Positions 17,363-26,958 of a stretch of 64,000 nt of DNA are shown in pieces. The position numbers were made by a program, and so were the translations under genes. Each line of letters opens with the position of its first letter. The first letter of the stretch is position 1. The notes under the pieces were generated by a model. That model was not told where the DNA came from. It searched no databases and saw only the letters and a program-made list of their open reading frames with translations. The stretch is from an uncultured Gammaproteobacteria bacterium. GTDB lineage: Bacteria; Pseudomonadota; Gammaproteobacteria; Steroidobacterales; Foliamicaceae. Location of the stretch: the NCBI GenBank assembly GCA_951828235.1, contig OX639965.1:2832129-2896128 (forward strand). The letters run 5' to 3'.

Positions 17363-18360
17363 TTTCGCGCAATAATCCAACGAGAGAAGAAGTTCGGGAT
17401 CATGACTTTGCTGGGGCAGAGGTGGCTATGCAAAGGGCAGCGCGCCGCGCGCGCCAGCGGGCCAATATAGCGGCAACTGTCGGAGAACAAAATAATCGCA
17501 ATGTCGAAAACCTAAGCTTTTCTCAGGCGCAGGGATACGAAGAAGTTCCTGAGACGCTGAAGTTGGAAGAATTAAATAAGAGAGCACGGACGCAGATTTG
17601 GAATTTGCTCTTTTCCCACATGGAGCAATCCACAGAAGTCGGAATGCACAACCGATATATTTCTGGCACTTGGCGAGACATTCTCAAGAGTACACATGCA
17701 CTCTATGACAATCGTGCTCTCGACGATTGGAACGAAAGGTTTAGTGCGATTTGCAGCAATCTTCGAAATCACATTGAAAACGATCCGTTCAACCTTGTCT
17801 TTGATCGTCTTCAGTTCATTTTGCGCGTTAAGAATTGTCCTATGCAATTTATCCGCGGCCTTAAGAGAGTCTTTGCGGCGTGTGGTTTGGCCTACACCAT
17901 AGATGAGTCGAGCCCGCCAACAATATTTCCGGTGGCGACTCCCGAAGAGGGGATGGCACTGCTTGAGTCCATGCAAATTCTGTGCCAAGCGGGGCTGGCA
18001 GGCAGTTCATCTCATCTGCGAAATGCAGCGAACAATATCAATCAACAGGATTGGGCCGGAGGTGTCCGCGAGAGCATTCATGCCGTAGAGTCTGTGGCGC
18101 GAAAAATTGATCCTAAGGCGTCCCGCGCCCTTAAGCCGGCGCTAAAGTCGATCGAGATCCAGGGCGCGCTTCATCCTGCTCTTAAGGAAGCATTCACTAG
18201 TTTGTATGGGTACACGTCTGACCAGCAAGGAATTCGGCATGCGCTGCTAGACAGCCCACAAGCCAAGGTCGGCGCGGACGAGGCAGTGTTCATGCTTGGT
18301 GCGTGCGCGTCCTTTGCCAGCTACCTGTGGCGAAAAAGGGTTGGCGGCGGAAAACCATAA
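17359..18360 (+). CDS. AbiJ-like putative abortive-infection protein
   Basis: 333 residues, GTG start overlapping the kinase stop. Residues about 70-190 (KLEELNKRARTQIWNLLFSH, NHIENDPFNLVFDRLQFIL) resemble the AbiJ N-terminal domain. The C-terminal part (GGVRESIHAVESVARKI, LHPALKEAFTSLYGYTSDQQ, GIRHALLD and a final ASFASYLWRKR) matches the C-terminal region common in AbiJ-like proteins, which are HEPN-related. Residues 15-40 are Ala/Arg-rich helix (AEVAMQRAARRARQRA), reminiscent of the small partners of chromosomal zeta-like toxins; possibly a fused antitoxin segment (speculative). A+T-rich like its partner. Likely role: phage defence or toxin-antitoxin. Confidence 0.7.
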   Translation: MISRNNPTREEVRDHDFAGAEVAMQRAARRARQRANIAATVGEQNNRNVENLSFSQAQGYEEVPETLKLEELNKRARTQIWNLLFSHMEQSTEVGMHNRYISGTWRDILKSTHALYDNRALDDWNERFSAICSNLRNHIENDPFNLVFDRLQFILRVKNCPMQFIRGLKRVFAACGLAYTIDESSPPTIFPVATPEEGMALLESMQILCQAGLAGSSSHLRNAANNINQQDWAGGVRESIHAVESVARKIDPKASRALKPALKSIEIQGALHPALKEAFTSLYGYTSDQQGIRHALLDSPQAKVGADEAVFMLGACASFASYLWRKRVGGGKP

Positions 18361-18516
18361 CGAACGTGTTTTAGGTCACTACGGTTTTAGTCAATTGCCA
18401 GTGTAATAGGGCCGTCACCAAGACACCATCTTGAAATAGGGCAAACGCTCCCTGTTTATCTTCTTAATACACAAGAGGAAGTTCCTATTAGAGTGGGAAG
18501 CTGTGTTTGCGGCAAG
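18361..18516. other. A+T-rich intergenic tail of the defence-like island
   Basis: 156 bases, clearly lower in G+C than the genes to the right. No ORF with family resemblance, no strong hairpin and no obvious attachment repeat seen. The island ends where the G+C-rich reductase gene begins. Confidence 0.4.
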
Positions 18517-20490
18517 TCAAAGCCCTCGGCCGAGGGCGTGACCGTCGGCGGTGGCGGCAAGCAACGTGCGCGGCATGTCGCAATCGCCCACGCACAGTAC
18601 CTCCAGTCCTTCGGAACGAAGCGGCGCGGCCAGTTCGTCGTTGGGCGCGCGGCTGCCGGACCAGGTCAGCAGGGCCAGGTCATTGATATCGGTGAGGGAG
18701 CCGTTAAGCACGTTGCGGCAGGTTACGCGGCCTTCATCCAGCGCCGAGCGGGCGTGGATTTCCGAAAGCAGAATGATCTCTACATTCGGCATGCCATATA
18801 GCCGGCGGTAAATTCCCTGCCGCGTCACCAGGCCCACGTCGCTGGCCAGGCGTTCCCGGGGAGTCACGATCACCAGACGGGAAAAACGCTGCGCCAGCAG
18901 TTCGGCGGCTGCGTACGTCGCCAGCGTATGGTCCTGGTCCCATAACACCGCCGTTCCGTCTATCCTTTCTTCCGGCCGATCCAGCATTTCCCGGCTGGCA
19001 TCGCGCACATCGAATACGAAATCGCGCCATTCCCCGGGCCAGCCGGACGGCCACAGCATTGAGGCGCCGCACGCCAGGACCACCACGTCCGGCTCGCATT
19101 GCCGCACGTCGTCCACAGCTGCACGGAATCCCAGATGCACCGTTGCTCCCGCCTTGGCTGCAGCCATCTCCTGGTAGTCGTAGACGCTGCTGACGTTCTC
19201 GCCGCCGGGCAGTTGGGCATGGAGGAACGCCTTGCCCCCGGGACGCTCGGATGAACCGAATACCGTCACCTCGTGGCCGCGCGCGGCCGCCACCCAGGCC
19301 GCTTCCAGACCCGCCGGGCCGGCGCCGACCACCACGACGCGCCGTCGGCTGCTGGCGGGACCCGGCCAGTAGTCCACCTCATCAGGCTGAGAGAGCCGGG
19401 GATTGTTGTCGCAAAGGATGGGTTTGCGCTCGACGATCGTCGCCCAGCAGGTGTTGCAGGACACGCAGTAGCGAATCTCGGACTGCCGGCCCTCCGCGGA
19501 TTTCTTCACCCAGGCCGCGTCGGTCACCAGCGGCCGTCCCAGCGCCACCATCTGCGCCTTGCCGGCCGACAGGATGCCCTCCGCCTCAGCCGGATCCGTG
19601 ATCAACCCGAGGGCCATGAGCGGAACACCCGGCGCATTGGCCGCGATCTCCGCGTGCCCGTCGACATAAGGGGCGCGCGGATAACTCATGTCGGGAATAT
19701 GGGTTTCCAGCGTATTGGAGTGCGAACCGTCGCAATAGACCAGGTAGTGAAAACCGCCGGCCTCCGCCAGCCGGGCGGTAATACGCGCGGACTCGGGATG
19801 ATCAATGCCTCCTGGTATGCCGTCGGTCCCCGGGAGTTTGAGACCTATTATGAAATCCTTCTTACAATTACTTGTTATTATTTGTATTAGATCCCTGAGA
19901 AATCGGGTCCTTCCTTCCAGGTCACCGCCGTACTCGTCGTCCCTTATGTTGGCAGCCGGCGACAGGAACTGATGAAACAGGTGGCCATGCCCGACGGACA
20001 ACTCCACTCCGCTGAAACCGGCCTTCTCAAGGCGCCGCGCACCCTTGCCGAAGTGTTCGATCGCTTCGTGGATGCGATGCCGGGGCATCTCCCTGGGCAT
20101 GGTCCAGCTCAGATCATCGGGCAACGCCGAGGGTGCCCACGCCTGCTGCGATCGACCCGCCTCCCGGTGACCGCGCCCTGAATCCTGAAACTGCCCCAGC
20201 AATCGGGCGCCCCGGCTCTCAACGGCGTCGGCCCAGCGGGCCAGGTCATCGCGGGCGTTCGGCTCGAACAGGGCAGGGCGGTGCGAGCGGTCGTGCCACG
20301 GAAGCACGTTCAGCGGCTCGGTCACGATCATGCCCACTCCGCCCGCGGCGCGATTGGCATGGTAGCGCACCAGGCGCGCATTGATCTCCTGGTTCTGTGT
20401 ATAACGCGTGCTCATCGACGCGTGAACCACGCGGTTGCGAACGGTTCGACCGGCCAGCGTTATCGGTTCAAGCAGAAGCGGATATTCCAT
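18517..20490 (-). CDS. Old-yellow-enzyme/FAD two-domain Fe-S oxidoreductase (2,4-dienoyl-CoA reductase-like)
   Basis: 657 residues from the ATG at 20490; a TTG at 20511 would add seven. The FMN barrel carries LARLVRYHANRAAGG-type and GHGHLFHQFLSPAANIRDD, the latter holding the catalytic His region. A 4Fe-4S cluster is indicated by RYCVSCNTCWATIVERKPILC. A dinucleotide-binding half follows with VVVVGAGPAGLEAAWVAAAR. This layout is shared by FadH, trimethylamine dehydrogenase and N-methylproline demethylases; the substrate cannot be decided here. A short A+T-rich patch at 19843-19892 encodes IQIITSNCKKDFIIG and stands out from the rest of the gene. Confidence 0.85.
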   Translation of the reverse strand: MEYPLLLEPITLAGRTVRNRVVHASMSTRYTQNQEINARLVRYHANRAAGGVGMIVTEPLNVLPWHDRSHRPALFEPNARDDLARWADAVESRGARLLGQFQDSGRGHREAGRSQQAWAPSALPDDLSWTMPREMPRHRIHEAIEHFGKGARRLEKAGFSGVELSVGHGHLFHQFLSPAANIRDDEYGGDLEGRTRFLRDLIQIITSNCKKDFIIGLKLPGTDGIPGGIDHPESARITARLAEAGGFHYLVYCDGSHSNTLETHIPDMSYPRAPYVDGHAEIAANAPGVPLMALGLITDPAEAEGILSAGKAQMVALGRPLVTDAAWVKKSAEGRQSEIRYCVSCNTCWATIVERKPILCDNNPRLSQPDEVDYWPGPASSRRRVVVVGAGPAGLEAAWVAAARGHEVTVFGSSERPGGKAFLHAQLPGGENVSSVYDYQEMAAAKAGATVHLGFRAAVDDVRQCEPDVVVLACGASMLWPSGWPGEWRDFVFDVRDASREMLDRPEERIDGTAVLWDQDHTLATYAAAELLAQRFSRLVIVTPRERLASDVGLVTRQGIYRRLYGMPNVEIILLSEIHARSALDEGRVTCRNVLNGSLTDINDLALLTWSGSRAPNDELAAPLRSEGLEVLCVGDCDMPRTLLAATADGHALGRGL

Positions 20491-20536
20491 GCACCCGGGG
20501 TGGATTGGCAATTGAGCGTGCGTAGCTTAACCTTTA

Positions 20537-20575
20537 GGCTCCGGGAACGAAGGCGTCCCGTTTTCGACGAGGGCA
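20537..20575. repeat. Small dispersed GC-rich repeat, copy 3
   Basis: CTCCGGGAACGAAGGCGTCCCG followed by a diverged end, in the divergent region between the reductase and the AddB-like gene. Same core as 6453-6478 and 58965-58990. Confidence 0.5.
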
Positions 20576-20651
20576 GGATGCGCTCTTCCCGGAGTGTCCA
20601 TTTGGCATCTTCGCCAAGAGAAACAGCAATTAGCCCACCCGTGCTGAAGGT

Positions 20652-23339
20652 TTGAACAAATCCTCGTACCAGCAGGTCCTCGAAAGGGACCTGTTCCCGC
20701 AGCTTCGCGAGGGGGCTTCGGCAGTTACCGGCACCGCAAGACTGGCCCGGCGGCTGTGTTTTCGCTACGGCCAGTGGCGGCGGGCTTCCAACGCTACGGT
20801 CTGGCGGCGCCCGCAAGTGATCTCCTGGCAGGAGTGGATGCGCCGCCTCTGGGAGGACTCCCTGCTGCGTGGAGGCCATGCCGGCGGGTTCTCGCTGTTG
20901 TCGCCGCACGGATCGCTGATGCTTTGGGAGCAGGCCCTGAGGCCGGAGGCGGTCGAAGGCTTCGACCTGGAGCAGAACGCCAGCCTGGCCCGAAAGAGCT
21001 GGAACCTGGCGCTTGAGTACGGATTGAACCTTGAGCGCTTACGCGCCGAGGTCGAGGGAGAGGATGAACGGCGTTTCGCCCGCTGGACCGGGCGCTTTGA
21101 GGAATCGCGGACTGCAGGCAAATGGCTGGAACCGGCGGCGCTTCCGCAGTTGCTGGCGCAGGACCTGCAGACCGGCGCGATCACGGTGCGCAAGCCTCTG
21201 TTCCTGCTCGGATTCGGCGCGGCCCTTACGCCGCCGCAGGCCGCGTTGGTCGATTCCCTGCGGGCGAACGGAGGGTCGATTTCCGAAGGCCCGCCGGTCC
21301 CGAAGGCGGCAAGCGTATGCCAGGTTTCGTATGAGACCGGGGACGAGGAGCTTCAGGCGGCGGCGCGCTGGGCTGGTTCCGGCAACGCTGGAATCGTGCT
21401 TTTCGATTTTTCCGATCGTGCCCAGCGGGCCCGCAGGATTTTGCTCGATCGCATGCAGCCGGCCTGGCAGGTGCGCGGGTTTCCGCAGAACGCACCGCTG
21501 AACAGCGCCGAAGCACCGTCCCTGGCCGAATACGGCCCTGCGGAAATGGCGCTGGACGCACTCCACCTGCTGGGCAGGTCATTCGATTTCGAGACCGTAA
21601 GCCGGTTCCTGAGGGGCGCTTATCTGGAAGGGTCGCGGAGAGAATCCGGAGCGCGTGCGAACCTTGAGCGCAGCCTGCGCGGCAAACTGGTGGGCGGGGA
21701 CATCACGCGACCACAGCTCATGGCCCGGGCAGGGCGCGGAAGTCCCCGGCTCGCGGATCTACTTCAGAATGGCTGGCAGGCCTCGCGACAGGCCCGCGGA
21801 AAGGGCAAGGCGCACTCCTACCGGACCTGGGCCGCGGTATTCACATCGTTTCTGCGCACACTGGGTTGGCCGGGCCGGCGGGGACTGGTCAGCAGCGAGC
21901 AACAGGCGGTGGAGGCATGGACCCGCCTGCTGGGGGAGTTCGGCGGCTGCGATGCCGTTGCAAGCGGCACCGTGACGCTTCCGGCGGCGCTCGCCCGGCT
22001 GAACACCATGGCGCACCAGCAGAAGTTCCAGCCCCAGGGTCCGGACGATGCCGTGGAACTGCTTCCCGTCGATGAAGCCGGGGGCCTGCGTTTCGACCGC
22101 TTGTGGGTTGCCGGCGCAAGCGCCAGCCTGTGGCCCAGGGCGGTGCGCCCAGTGCCCCTGCTTCCCCTGGGACTGCAAAGGCGCCTGAAGATGCCCCATG
22201 CCACCCCGCAGATCGCACTGGAGCGGGCAAGGGCGCAAACCGCGGCGCTGCTCTCCAGTGCCGACGAGGTGGTTTTCAGTTGGACCGAAGTCGCTGAAGA
22301 GGGCGTCGCCACGACCTGCAGTCCATTGATTGCTTCGGTTCCCCTGCGAGAGCGTTCGCAGCTGCTCGGCGGCGAACACCCGGATCTCTTCGTCGAAGAC
22401 CTGCGTTCGAGCGCATCGCTTGTGCAGCTCCACGACGACCCGGCGCCCGGGCAGGCGGAGGGCGAGGAGTTCAGTGGCGGAACCCACCTGATGGATTGCC
22501 AGTTGAACTCCCCGTTTCGAGCATTCGCGGAGTACCGCCTGCACGCGAGGGAATATCCGAGGCCCTGGGAAGGCCTGAGCCCGCTGGATCGCGGCAGCAT
22601 CGTGCACAAGCTCCTGCACGACCTGTACGCCGAGTACGGAGACGCTGAATCGCTGAAAGCGAACTTCGACGAACTGCGCCCCCGGCTTGAAGAATGGGCG
22701 TCCGGGATTCCCAGGGACGAACCGCTGGGCGCCCGCGCCCTGGTGCTGGGGCTCTTGCGGCTGGAGCGTGAGCGGGCGGTGCAACTGGCTCTGGACTGGG
22801 CCCGGCTGGACCTGGCAAGAGAAGAGTTTCGCGTGACCGGGCTGGAAGACCGGGTACAGCTTGAGCTGGGTGACATCACCCTGTCCATGCGCCTGGACCG
22901 GGTGGACCAAGCCGGCGAGGAATCGGGCGCGCTGGTGCTGGACTACAAGACCGGCAGAAAACTTTCACTTTCAAGGCTCAACCCTGATTGGCTTCGCTCC
23001 AGCCAGCTTCCGGCCTACGCGCTCGCGACCGAGGGTGTTTCGGCTGTCGCCTACGTTTACCTGACCGGCAGGGAAACTGCCGTCGTGGGCATCTGCGATT
23101 CCGAAGCCAGCATCCCCGGCAGTAAGGCAATGCCCAAACTGGTACCCATCTCGAAACACTGGGACTTTAAGAAACACCAGAATTGGGAGAGTCTCCTGGC
23201 GGCCTGGCGCCAGGCCCTCGAAAGGGCCGCGAGCGAACTCAGCGCCGGCGATGCCCGGTTGCAGATCTTCTCCTACGACGATAGCGCGCGCGGACAGTAC
23301 CAGGTACTCAGCCGCATCCAGGAACTGGAGCAATCGTGA
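20652..23339 (+). CDS. AddB-like PD-(D/E)XK nuclease subunit (probable DNA repair protein)
   Basis: 895 residues, TTG start with GAAGG four to eight bases upstream. The long helicase-like N-terminal part lacks a recognisable Walker A. The C-terminal RecB-type nuclease has GSIVHKLLHDLYAEYG, MRLDRVDQAGEESG, LVLDYKTGRK (catalytic Asp and Lys) and SSQLPAYAL. The overall form fits the gammaproteobacterial family described as probable DNA repair protein that travels with a UvrD-type helicase. The cysteines of an AddB iron-sulfur cluster are not seen. Probably processes double-strand ends for recombination with the next product, which it overlaps by GTGA. Confidence 0.85.
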   Translation: MNKSSYQQVLERDLFPQLREGASAVTGTARLARRLCFRYGQWRRASNATVWRRPQVISWQEWMRRLWEDSLLRGGHAGGFSLLSPHGSLMLWEQALRPEAVEGFDLEQNASLARKSWNLALEYGLNLERLRAEVEGEDERRFARWTGRFEESRTAGKWLEPAALPQLLAQDLQTGAITVRKPLFLLGFGAALTPPQAALVDSLRANGGSISEGPPVPKAASVCQVSYETGDEELQAAARWAGSGNAGIVLFDFSDRAQRARRILLDRMQPAWQVRGFPQNAPLNSAEAPSLAEYGPAEMALDALHLLGRSFDFETVSRFLRGAYLEGSRRESGARANLERSLRGKLVGGDITRPQLMARAGRGSPRLADLLQNGWQASRQARGKGKAHSYRTWAAVFTSFLRTLGWPGRRGLVSSEQQAVEAWTRLLGEFGGCDAVASGTVTLPAALARLNTMAHQQKFQPQGPDDAVELLPVDEAGGLRFDRLWVAGASASLWPRAVRPVPLLPLGLQRRLKMPHATPQIALERARAQTAALLSSADEVVFSWTEVAEEGVATTCSPLIASVPLRERSQLLGGEHPDLFVEDLRSSASLVQLHDDPAPGQAEGEEFSGGTHLMDCQLNSPFRAFAEYRLHAREYPRPWEGLSPLDRGSIVHKLLHDLYAEYGDAESLKANFDELRPRLEEWASGIPRDEPLGARALVLGLLRLERERAVQLALDWARLDLAREEFRVTGLEDRVQLELGDITLSMRLDRVDQAGEESGALVLDYKTGRKLSLSRLNPDWLRSSQLPAYALATEGVSAVAYVYLTGRETAVVGICDSEASIPGSKAMPKLVPISKHWDFKKHQNWESLLAAWRQALERAASELSAGDARLQIFSYDDSARGQYQVLSRIQELEQS

Positions 23340-26300
23340 CGGCTCCGGCCGACCAGGGAATTCGCGAACGGGCGCTCGACCCGAAGCGCTCGTTCATCGT
23401 CCAGGCCCCCGCAGGTTCGGGCAAGACCGAATTGCTGGTCCAGCGCTACCTGCGGCTGCTGGGACGCGAGCAGGAACCCGACGCCGTGCTGGCCATTACG
23501 TTTACCCGCAAGGCGGCCGCTGAAATGCGCGAGCGCGTATCGAGGAGCCTGAGAGAGGCGGCATCCGAGCACCCCCACGCGCCTCCGCACCGCCAGCTGA
23601 GCCTGCGCTTGGCACGGCGCGTGCTCGAGCAGTCCCGCAAGCGCGGATGGGACCTTCCGGATAACCCCGCCCGCCTGCGCATCATCACCATCGACGCCCT
23701 GGGATCCTGGCTGGCGGTGAGTTCACCTGTTTCCAGCGGCGGCGGGGCGCTCGGCAGCCTTCGAGCCGACGCCAAACCCTTGTACGAACTGACCGCGAAA
23801 ACCCTATTGCGCGAGGGCATCCGGCAGGGTGACCGCGACGTCGAAACTCTGCTGCGGCACCTGGATGGTCAAGCGCAGCAGTTCACCGAACTGATCGCGG
23901 GGATGCTGGCAAGGCGCGAGCAGTGGCTGCCGCTGCTCGGCGCCGAAGACAATGCCGGCGCGCTCAAGGCGGCGCTGCGCGGCCTGGTGCGGCGCGAGAC
24001 CGGCCGAATACTGGACAGCCTTGGACAGCACCGCAGCGCATTTGAATCCGCCTTTGCCCGGCTTTGGGCGAGCGAAGGAGAATTGCAAGATCCCGCCCGA
24101 TCCGAAGCGCTCGTGGGCTGGGGCCGCGCCGCCGCCGACCTTCTGACAAAGAAGAACGACTGGTATGTCAGGTTCAGGAAGGAACTCGATCCGGAACTGG
24201 AAGAGGCCATTCGCAATTCCCGCGAGTTTCGCGAGCGCCTTTCGCGTCTGCGCATCCTGGAATCGCCTGCGTACGAAGATGAACGCCTGAAACTGGTGCA
24301 TTGCGTCATGCGGGTCCTGAGAAACGCCTTTGCGCATCTGAAGGTCCTTTTCGCCCAACGGCGGGAAACCGACTACACCGAGGTCAGCCAGGCGGCCCTC
24401 AGGGCACTGGGGCAGGCCGATCGGCCATCTTTCCTCGCCGAACGCCTGGATGCGCGGCTGCGCCACATCCTGGTGGACGAGTTTCAGGATACCTCCCGCA
24501 CCCAGCTGGACCTGCTGCAGCAAATGATCCGCGAGTGGCAGGACGGGGACGGACGCACGGTATTCATGGTGGGAGATCCCATGCAATCCATCTACGGGTT
24601 CCGCGAAGCCGACGTACGCGGTTACCTGCGGGTTTGCGAGCTGGGGCTGGAACGGTTGCGGCCGGAACTGCTGAAATTGACTGTCAACTTCCGTTCGACA
24701 CCCGTGCTTGTCGGCTGGTTCAACGAGATATTCCCGCAGGTCTTTCCGGCCCGCGGCGATACGCATATGGGCACGGTGCCCTATACGGCCTGCGAACCGG
24801 CCCCGGGCGCGGCCTCGGAAGACTCCGGGGTCGCACTCCACCATTTCCGCAAGGGCGACCATGAATCGGAGGTTGCAATCGTCGAGCGGATCGTGCGAAA
24901 GACCCTGAAAGAACGCCCGAACGACACCATCGGAATTCTCGTTCGCAGCCGCACGCATGGCGAGGAGATCAGCCATGCCCTGAGCAGGACCGAAATCAAG
25001 GTCAGCCGCACCGAGTTCGATCGCCGCAGGCGCTACAGCGTGGTGCAGGACCTCGCCGCCGTCGCGCGTGCACTGGCGCAGCCCGCCGACCGGATTGCGT
25101 GGCTGGCCCTGTTGAGGGCGCCGTGGTGCGGCCTGACTCTTGAAGACCTGCACCGGCTTTGTCATGACGACCCGGGAAAGACAATCCACGAGTTGCTTTC
25201 GGACGCCGAACGATTGGAGACGCTGAGCGAGGACGGGCAGGCTCGCCTGGCCCGCGTCATCCCGGTGCTTGAGAACGCACTTGAATTGAAGGGACAGCTG
25301 GATTTCCGCAGCTGGGTGGAAGGAACCTGGCTGGCGCTGGGAGGACCAGCAGGCAACACCGACGCGAATGCCGTGCGTCACGCCGGCGAGTTCCTGGACA
25401 GCCTCGCCGAAGCCAGCACAGGCAGCCTGATCGATGACGCGGTTGCCCGCACGCTGCAACTCGCCGACGAATTCGTGACCAACCCGGAGACCGGCGCCCA
25501 GGTACAGATCCTGACCATGCACAAGGCCAAGGGCCTTGAGTTCGATACCGTCATCCTGCCGGGGCTCGGGCGCAACATAACGGGCGGAAGGGCGCCTGTC
25601 CTGCGGTGGTGGCAGCCGCCGCCCGGCGAAGACGGCCCGGGCGGGAGGGCGGGAAGCGCGACCCTCTTGGCCGTTCCGCCGTCAAGCCGCGGCAATGACG
25701 ACGATGCCGTGTTTGCCTACCTCGATGCGCTGGCGAAGGCGCGCGAAGACGCCGAGCGCAAGCGCCTGCTCTATGTGGCGAGCACCCGTGCTCGCAGCCG
25801 GCTTCACCTGCTGGTGGGTCTCGTCCGGGACGAAGAGACGCAGGGTCCGGGAGAGTTCAGGCCCACGGCAAGAACCATGGCGGCCGACCTGCAGGAAGCC
25901 CTGGAACGCCTGTTCGACGAGAAGCCTCCGGCGCCGTTGCCGGCCAAGGGGCGCAGCGCAAGAAGGCGGCGTTTAGCGGACCCCGTCATCCATCGCGTGC
26001 CAACGGACTGGCAACCGCCGAAGCCTCCCGAGCCCATGGTTGCTCCCGCCCCCGAGGAGGTTCAGTCGCCTTCGTACGTCTGGGCCGGCGAGCGCGCCCG
26101 GGTCCTCGGCCTCACGGTGCACCGCTGGCTGCAGGAATTTGCCGAGCGGGGTACGGATGCGTTCCTGCCCGGGCATCTCGATAGCCTGCGCCCCAGGACC
26201 CGCCGCATCCTGCAGTCTTACGGCGTTCCGTCGCACGAACTGGAGTCACTGACAGCCGACGTGGAGACCGCGCTACGCAATACGCTGGATGACGAAAAGG

Positions 26301-26608
26301 GCCGCTGGACGCTGGAGCGCCACGAGGAAGCGGCCAGCGAACTGCCGCTTTCATTGCAGGAAGACGGCCGCACTCGCAGCCTGATTCTGGACCGCAGCTT
26401 CGTCCATGAGGGAGAGCGCTGGATCGTCGACTACAAGACCTCCCGCCACGAAGGCGCCGACCTGGATAGTTTCCTGGATGAAGAGGAGCGGCGTTACGCG
26501 CCGCAACTCGAGCGGTACCGTTCAGCCATGCGGGCGCGGGAGAACCGCCCAATCCGAACCGCGCTCTACTTTCCCCTGCACCGCGCCTTTCGCGAAGTCT
26601 CTCCCTAG
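23336..26608 (+). CDS. AddA-like UvrD/Rep helicase-nuclease
   Basis: 1090 residues, GTG start overlapping the AddB-like stop. Helicase motifs in order: QAPAGSGKTELLVQRYL (I), AITFTRKAAAEMRERV (Ia), HILVDEFQDTSRTQLDLL (II), MVGDPMQSIYGFREADV (III), KLTVNFRSTPVL (IV), QILTMHKAKGLEFDTVILPG (V) and RLLYVASTRARSRLHLL (VI). A C-terminal RecB-type nuclease follows with SLILDRSFVHEGE and RWIVDYKTSRHE. It forms the end-resection machine with the preceding subunit, substituting functionally for RecBCD. Full length, no damage seen. Ends 22 bases before the convergent higA. Confidence 0.93.
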   Translation: MTAPADQGIRERALDPKRSFIVQAPAGSGKTELLVQRYLRLLGREQEPDAVLAITFTRKAAAEMRERVSRSLREAASEHPHAPPHRQLSLRLARRVLEQSRKRGWDLPDNPARLRIITIDALGSWLAVSSPVSSGGGALGSLRADAKPLYELTAKTLLREGIRQGDRDVETLLRHLDGQAQQFTELIAGMLARREQWLPLLGAEDNAGALKAALRGLVRRETGRILDSLGQHRSAFESAFARLWASEGELQDPARSEALVGWGRAAADLLTKKNDWYVRFRKELDPELEEAIRNSREFRERLSRLRILESPAYEDERLKLVHCVMRVLRNAFAHLKVLFAQRRETDYTEVSQAALRALGQADRPSFLAERLDARLRHILVDEFQDTSRTQLDLLQQMIREWQDGDGRTVFMVGDPMQSIYGFREADVRGYLRVCELGLERLRPELLKLTVNFRSTPVLVGWFNEIFPQVFPARGDTHMGTVPYTACEPAPGAASEDSGVALHHFRKGDHESEVAIVERIVRKTLKERPNDTIGILVRSRTHGEEISHALSRTEIKVSRTEFDRRRRYSVVQDLAAVARALAQPADRIAWLALLRAPWCGLTLEDLHRLCHDDPGKTIHELLSDAERLETLSEDGQARLARVIPVLENALELKGQLDFRSWVEGTWLALGGPAGNTDANAVRHAGEFLDSLAEASTGSLIDDAVARTLQLADEFVTNPETGAQVQILTMHKAKGLEFDTVILPGLGRNITGGRAPVLRWWQPPPGEDGPGGRAGSATLLAVPPSSRGNDDDAVFAYLDALAKAREDAERKRLLYVASTRARSRLHLLVGLVRDEETQGPGEFRPTARTMAADLQEALERLFDEKPPAPLPAKGRSARRRRLADPVIHRVPTDWQPPKPPEPMVAPAPEEVQSPSYVWAGERARVLGLTVHRWLQEFAERGTDAFLPGHLDSLRPRTRRILQSYGVPSHELESLTADVETALRNTLDDEKGRWTLERHEEAASELPLSLQEDGRTRSLILDRSFVHEGERWIVDYKTSRHEGADLDSFLDEEERRYAPQLERYRSAMRARENRPIRTALYFPLHRAFREVSP

Positions 26609-26630
26609 TGGGCTGTACCGGAAGCTGCGC

Positions 26631-26951
26631 TTAAGCGGCCTTTGCGTTTGCCTCTATCTCGTCCAGTTCCCGCTTCAATCGCCTCTCCGCGTGCCACAGG
26701 TCATAGTTCTGCTGCAGTCGCAACCAAAGCTCCGGCCCGTTGCCGGCGAACTTGCCTATTCTCAGAGCCATTTCCGTCGTGATGGGGTGGGTGCAAGCCA
26801 GAACTCGATGAAGCTGTTGGCGCGACACGCCAAGCCGCCGGGCCGTTTCACTAACAGACAGGCCAATTGCCGGCAACACGTCCTCACGCATGATCTCACC
26901 GGGATGCACCGGCTTACGCAGCACGGGGCGCTTAACTTGATACTCAGCCAT
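26631..26951 (-). CDS. higA: HigA-type antitoxin (XRE family)
   Basis: 106 residues from the ATG at 26951; the longer frame to 27032 would run into the toxin gene. PVHPGEIMREDVLPAIGLSV at the start is the standard HigA/VapI opening, followed by the helix-turn-helix SETARRLGVSRQQLHRVL and the conserved ITTEMALRIGKFAGNGPELW and LRLQQNYDLWHAE. Neutralises HigB and represses its own operon. It lies seven bases downstream of higB, the usual toxin-first order of higBA loci. Confidence 0.93.
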   Translation of the reverse strand: MAEYQVKRPVLRKPVHPGEIMREDVLPAIGLSVSETARRLGVSRQQLHRVLACTHPITTEMALRIGKFAGNGPELWLRLQQNYDLWHAERRLKRELDEIEANAKAA

Positions 26952-26958
26952 ACTTACC

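Noticed and set aside
23804..25522. 572-codon minus-strand open frame in the AddA-like gene
   Set aside because: Antisense to all helicase motifs; no recognisable domain.
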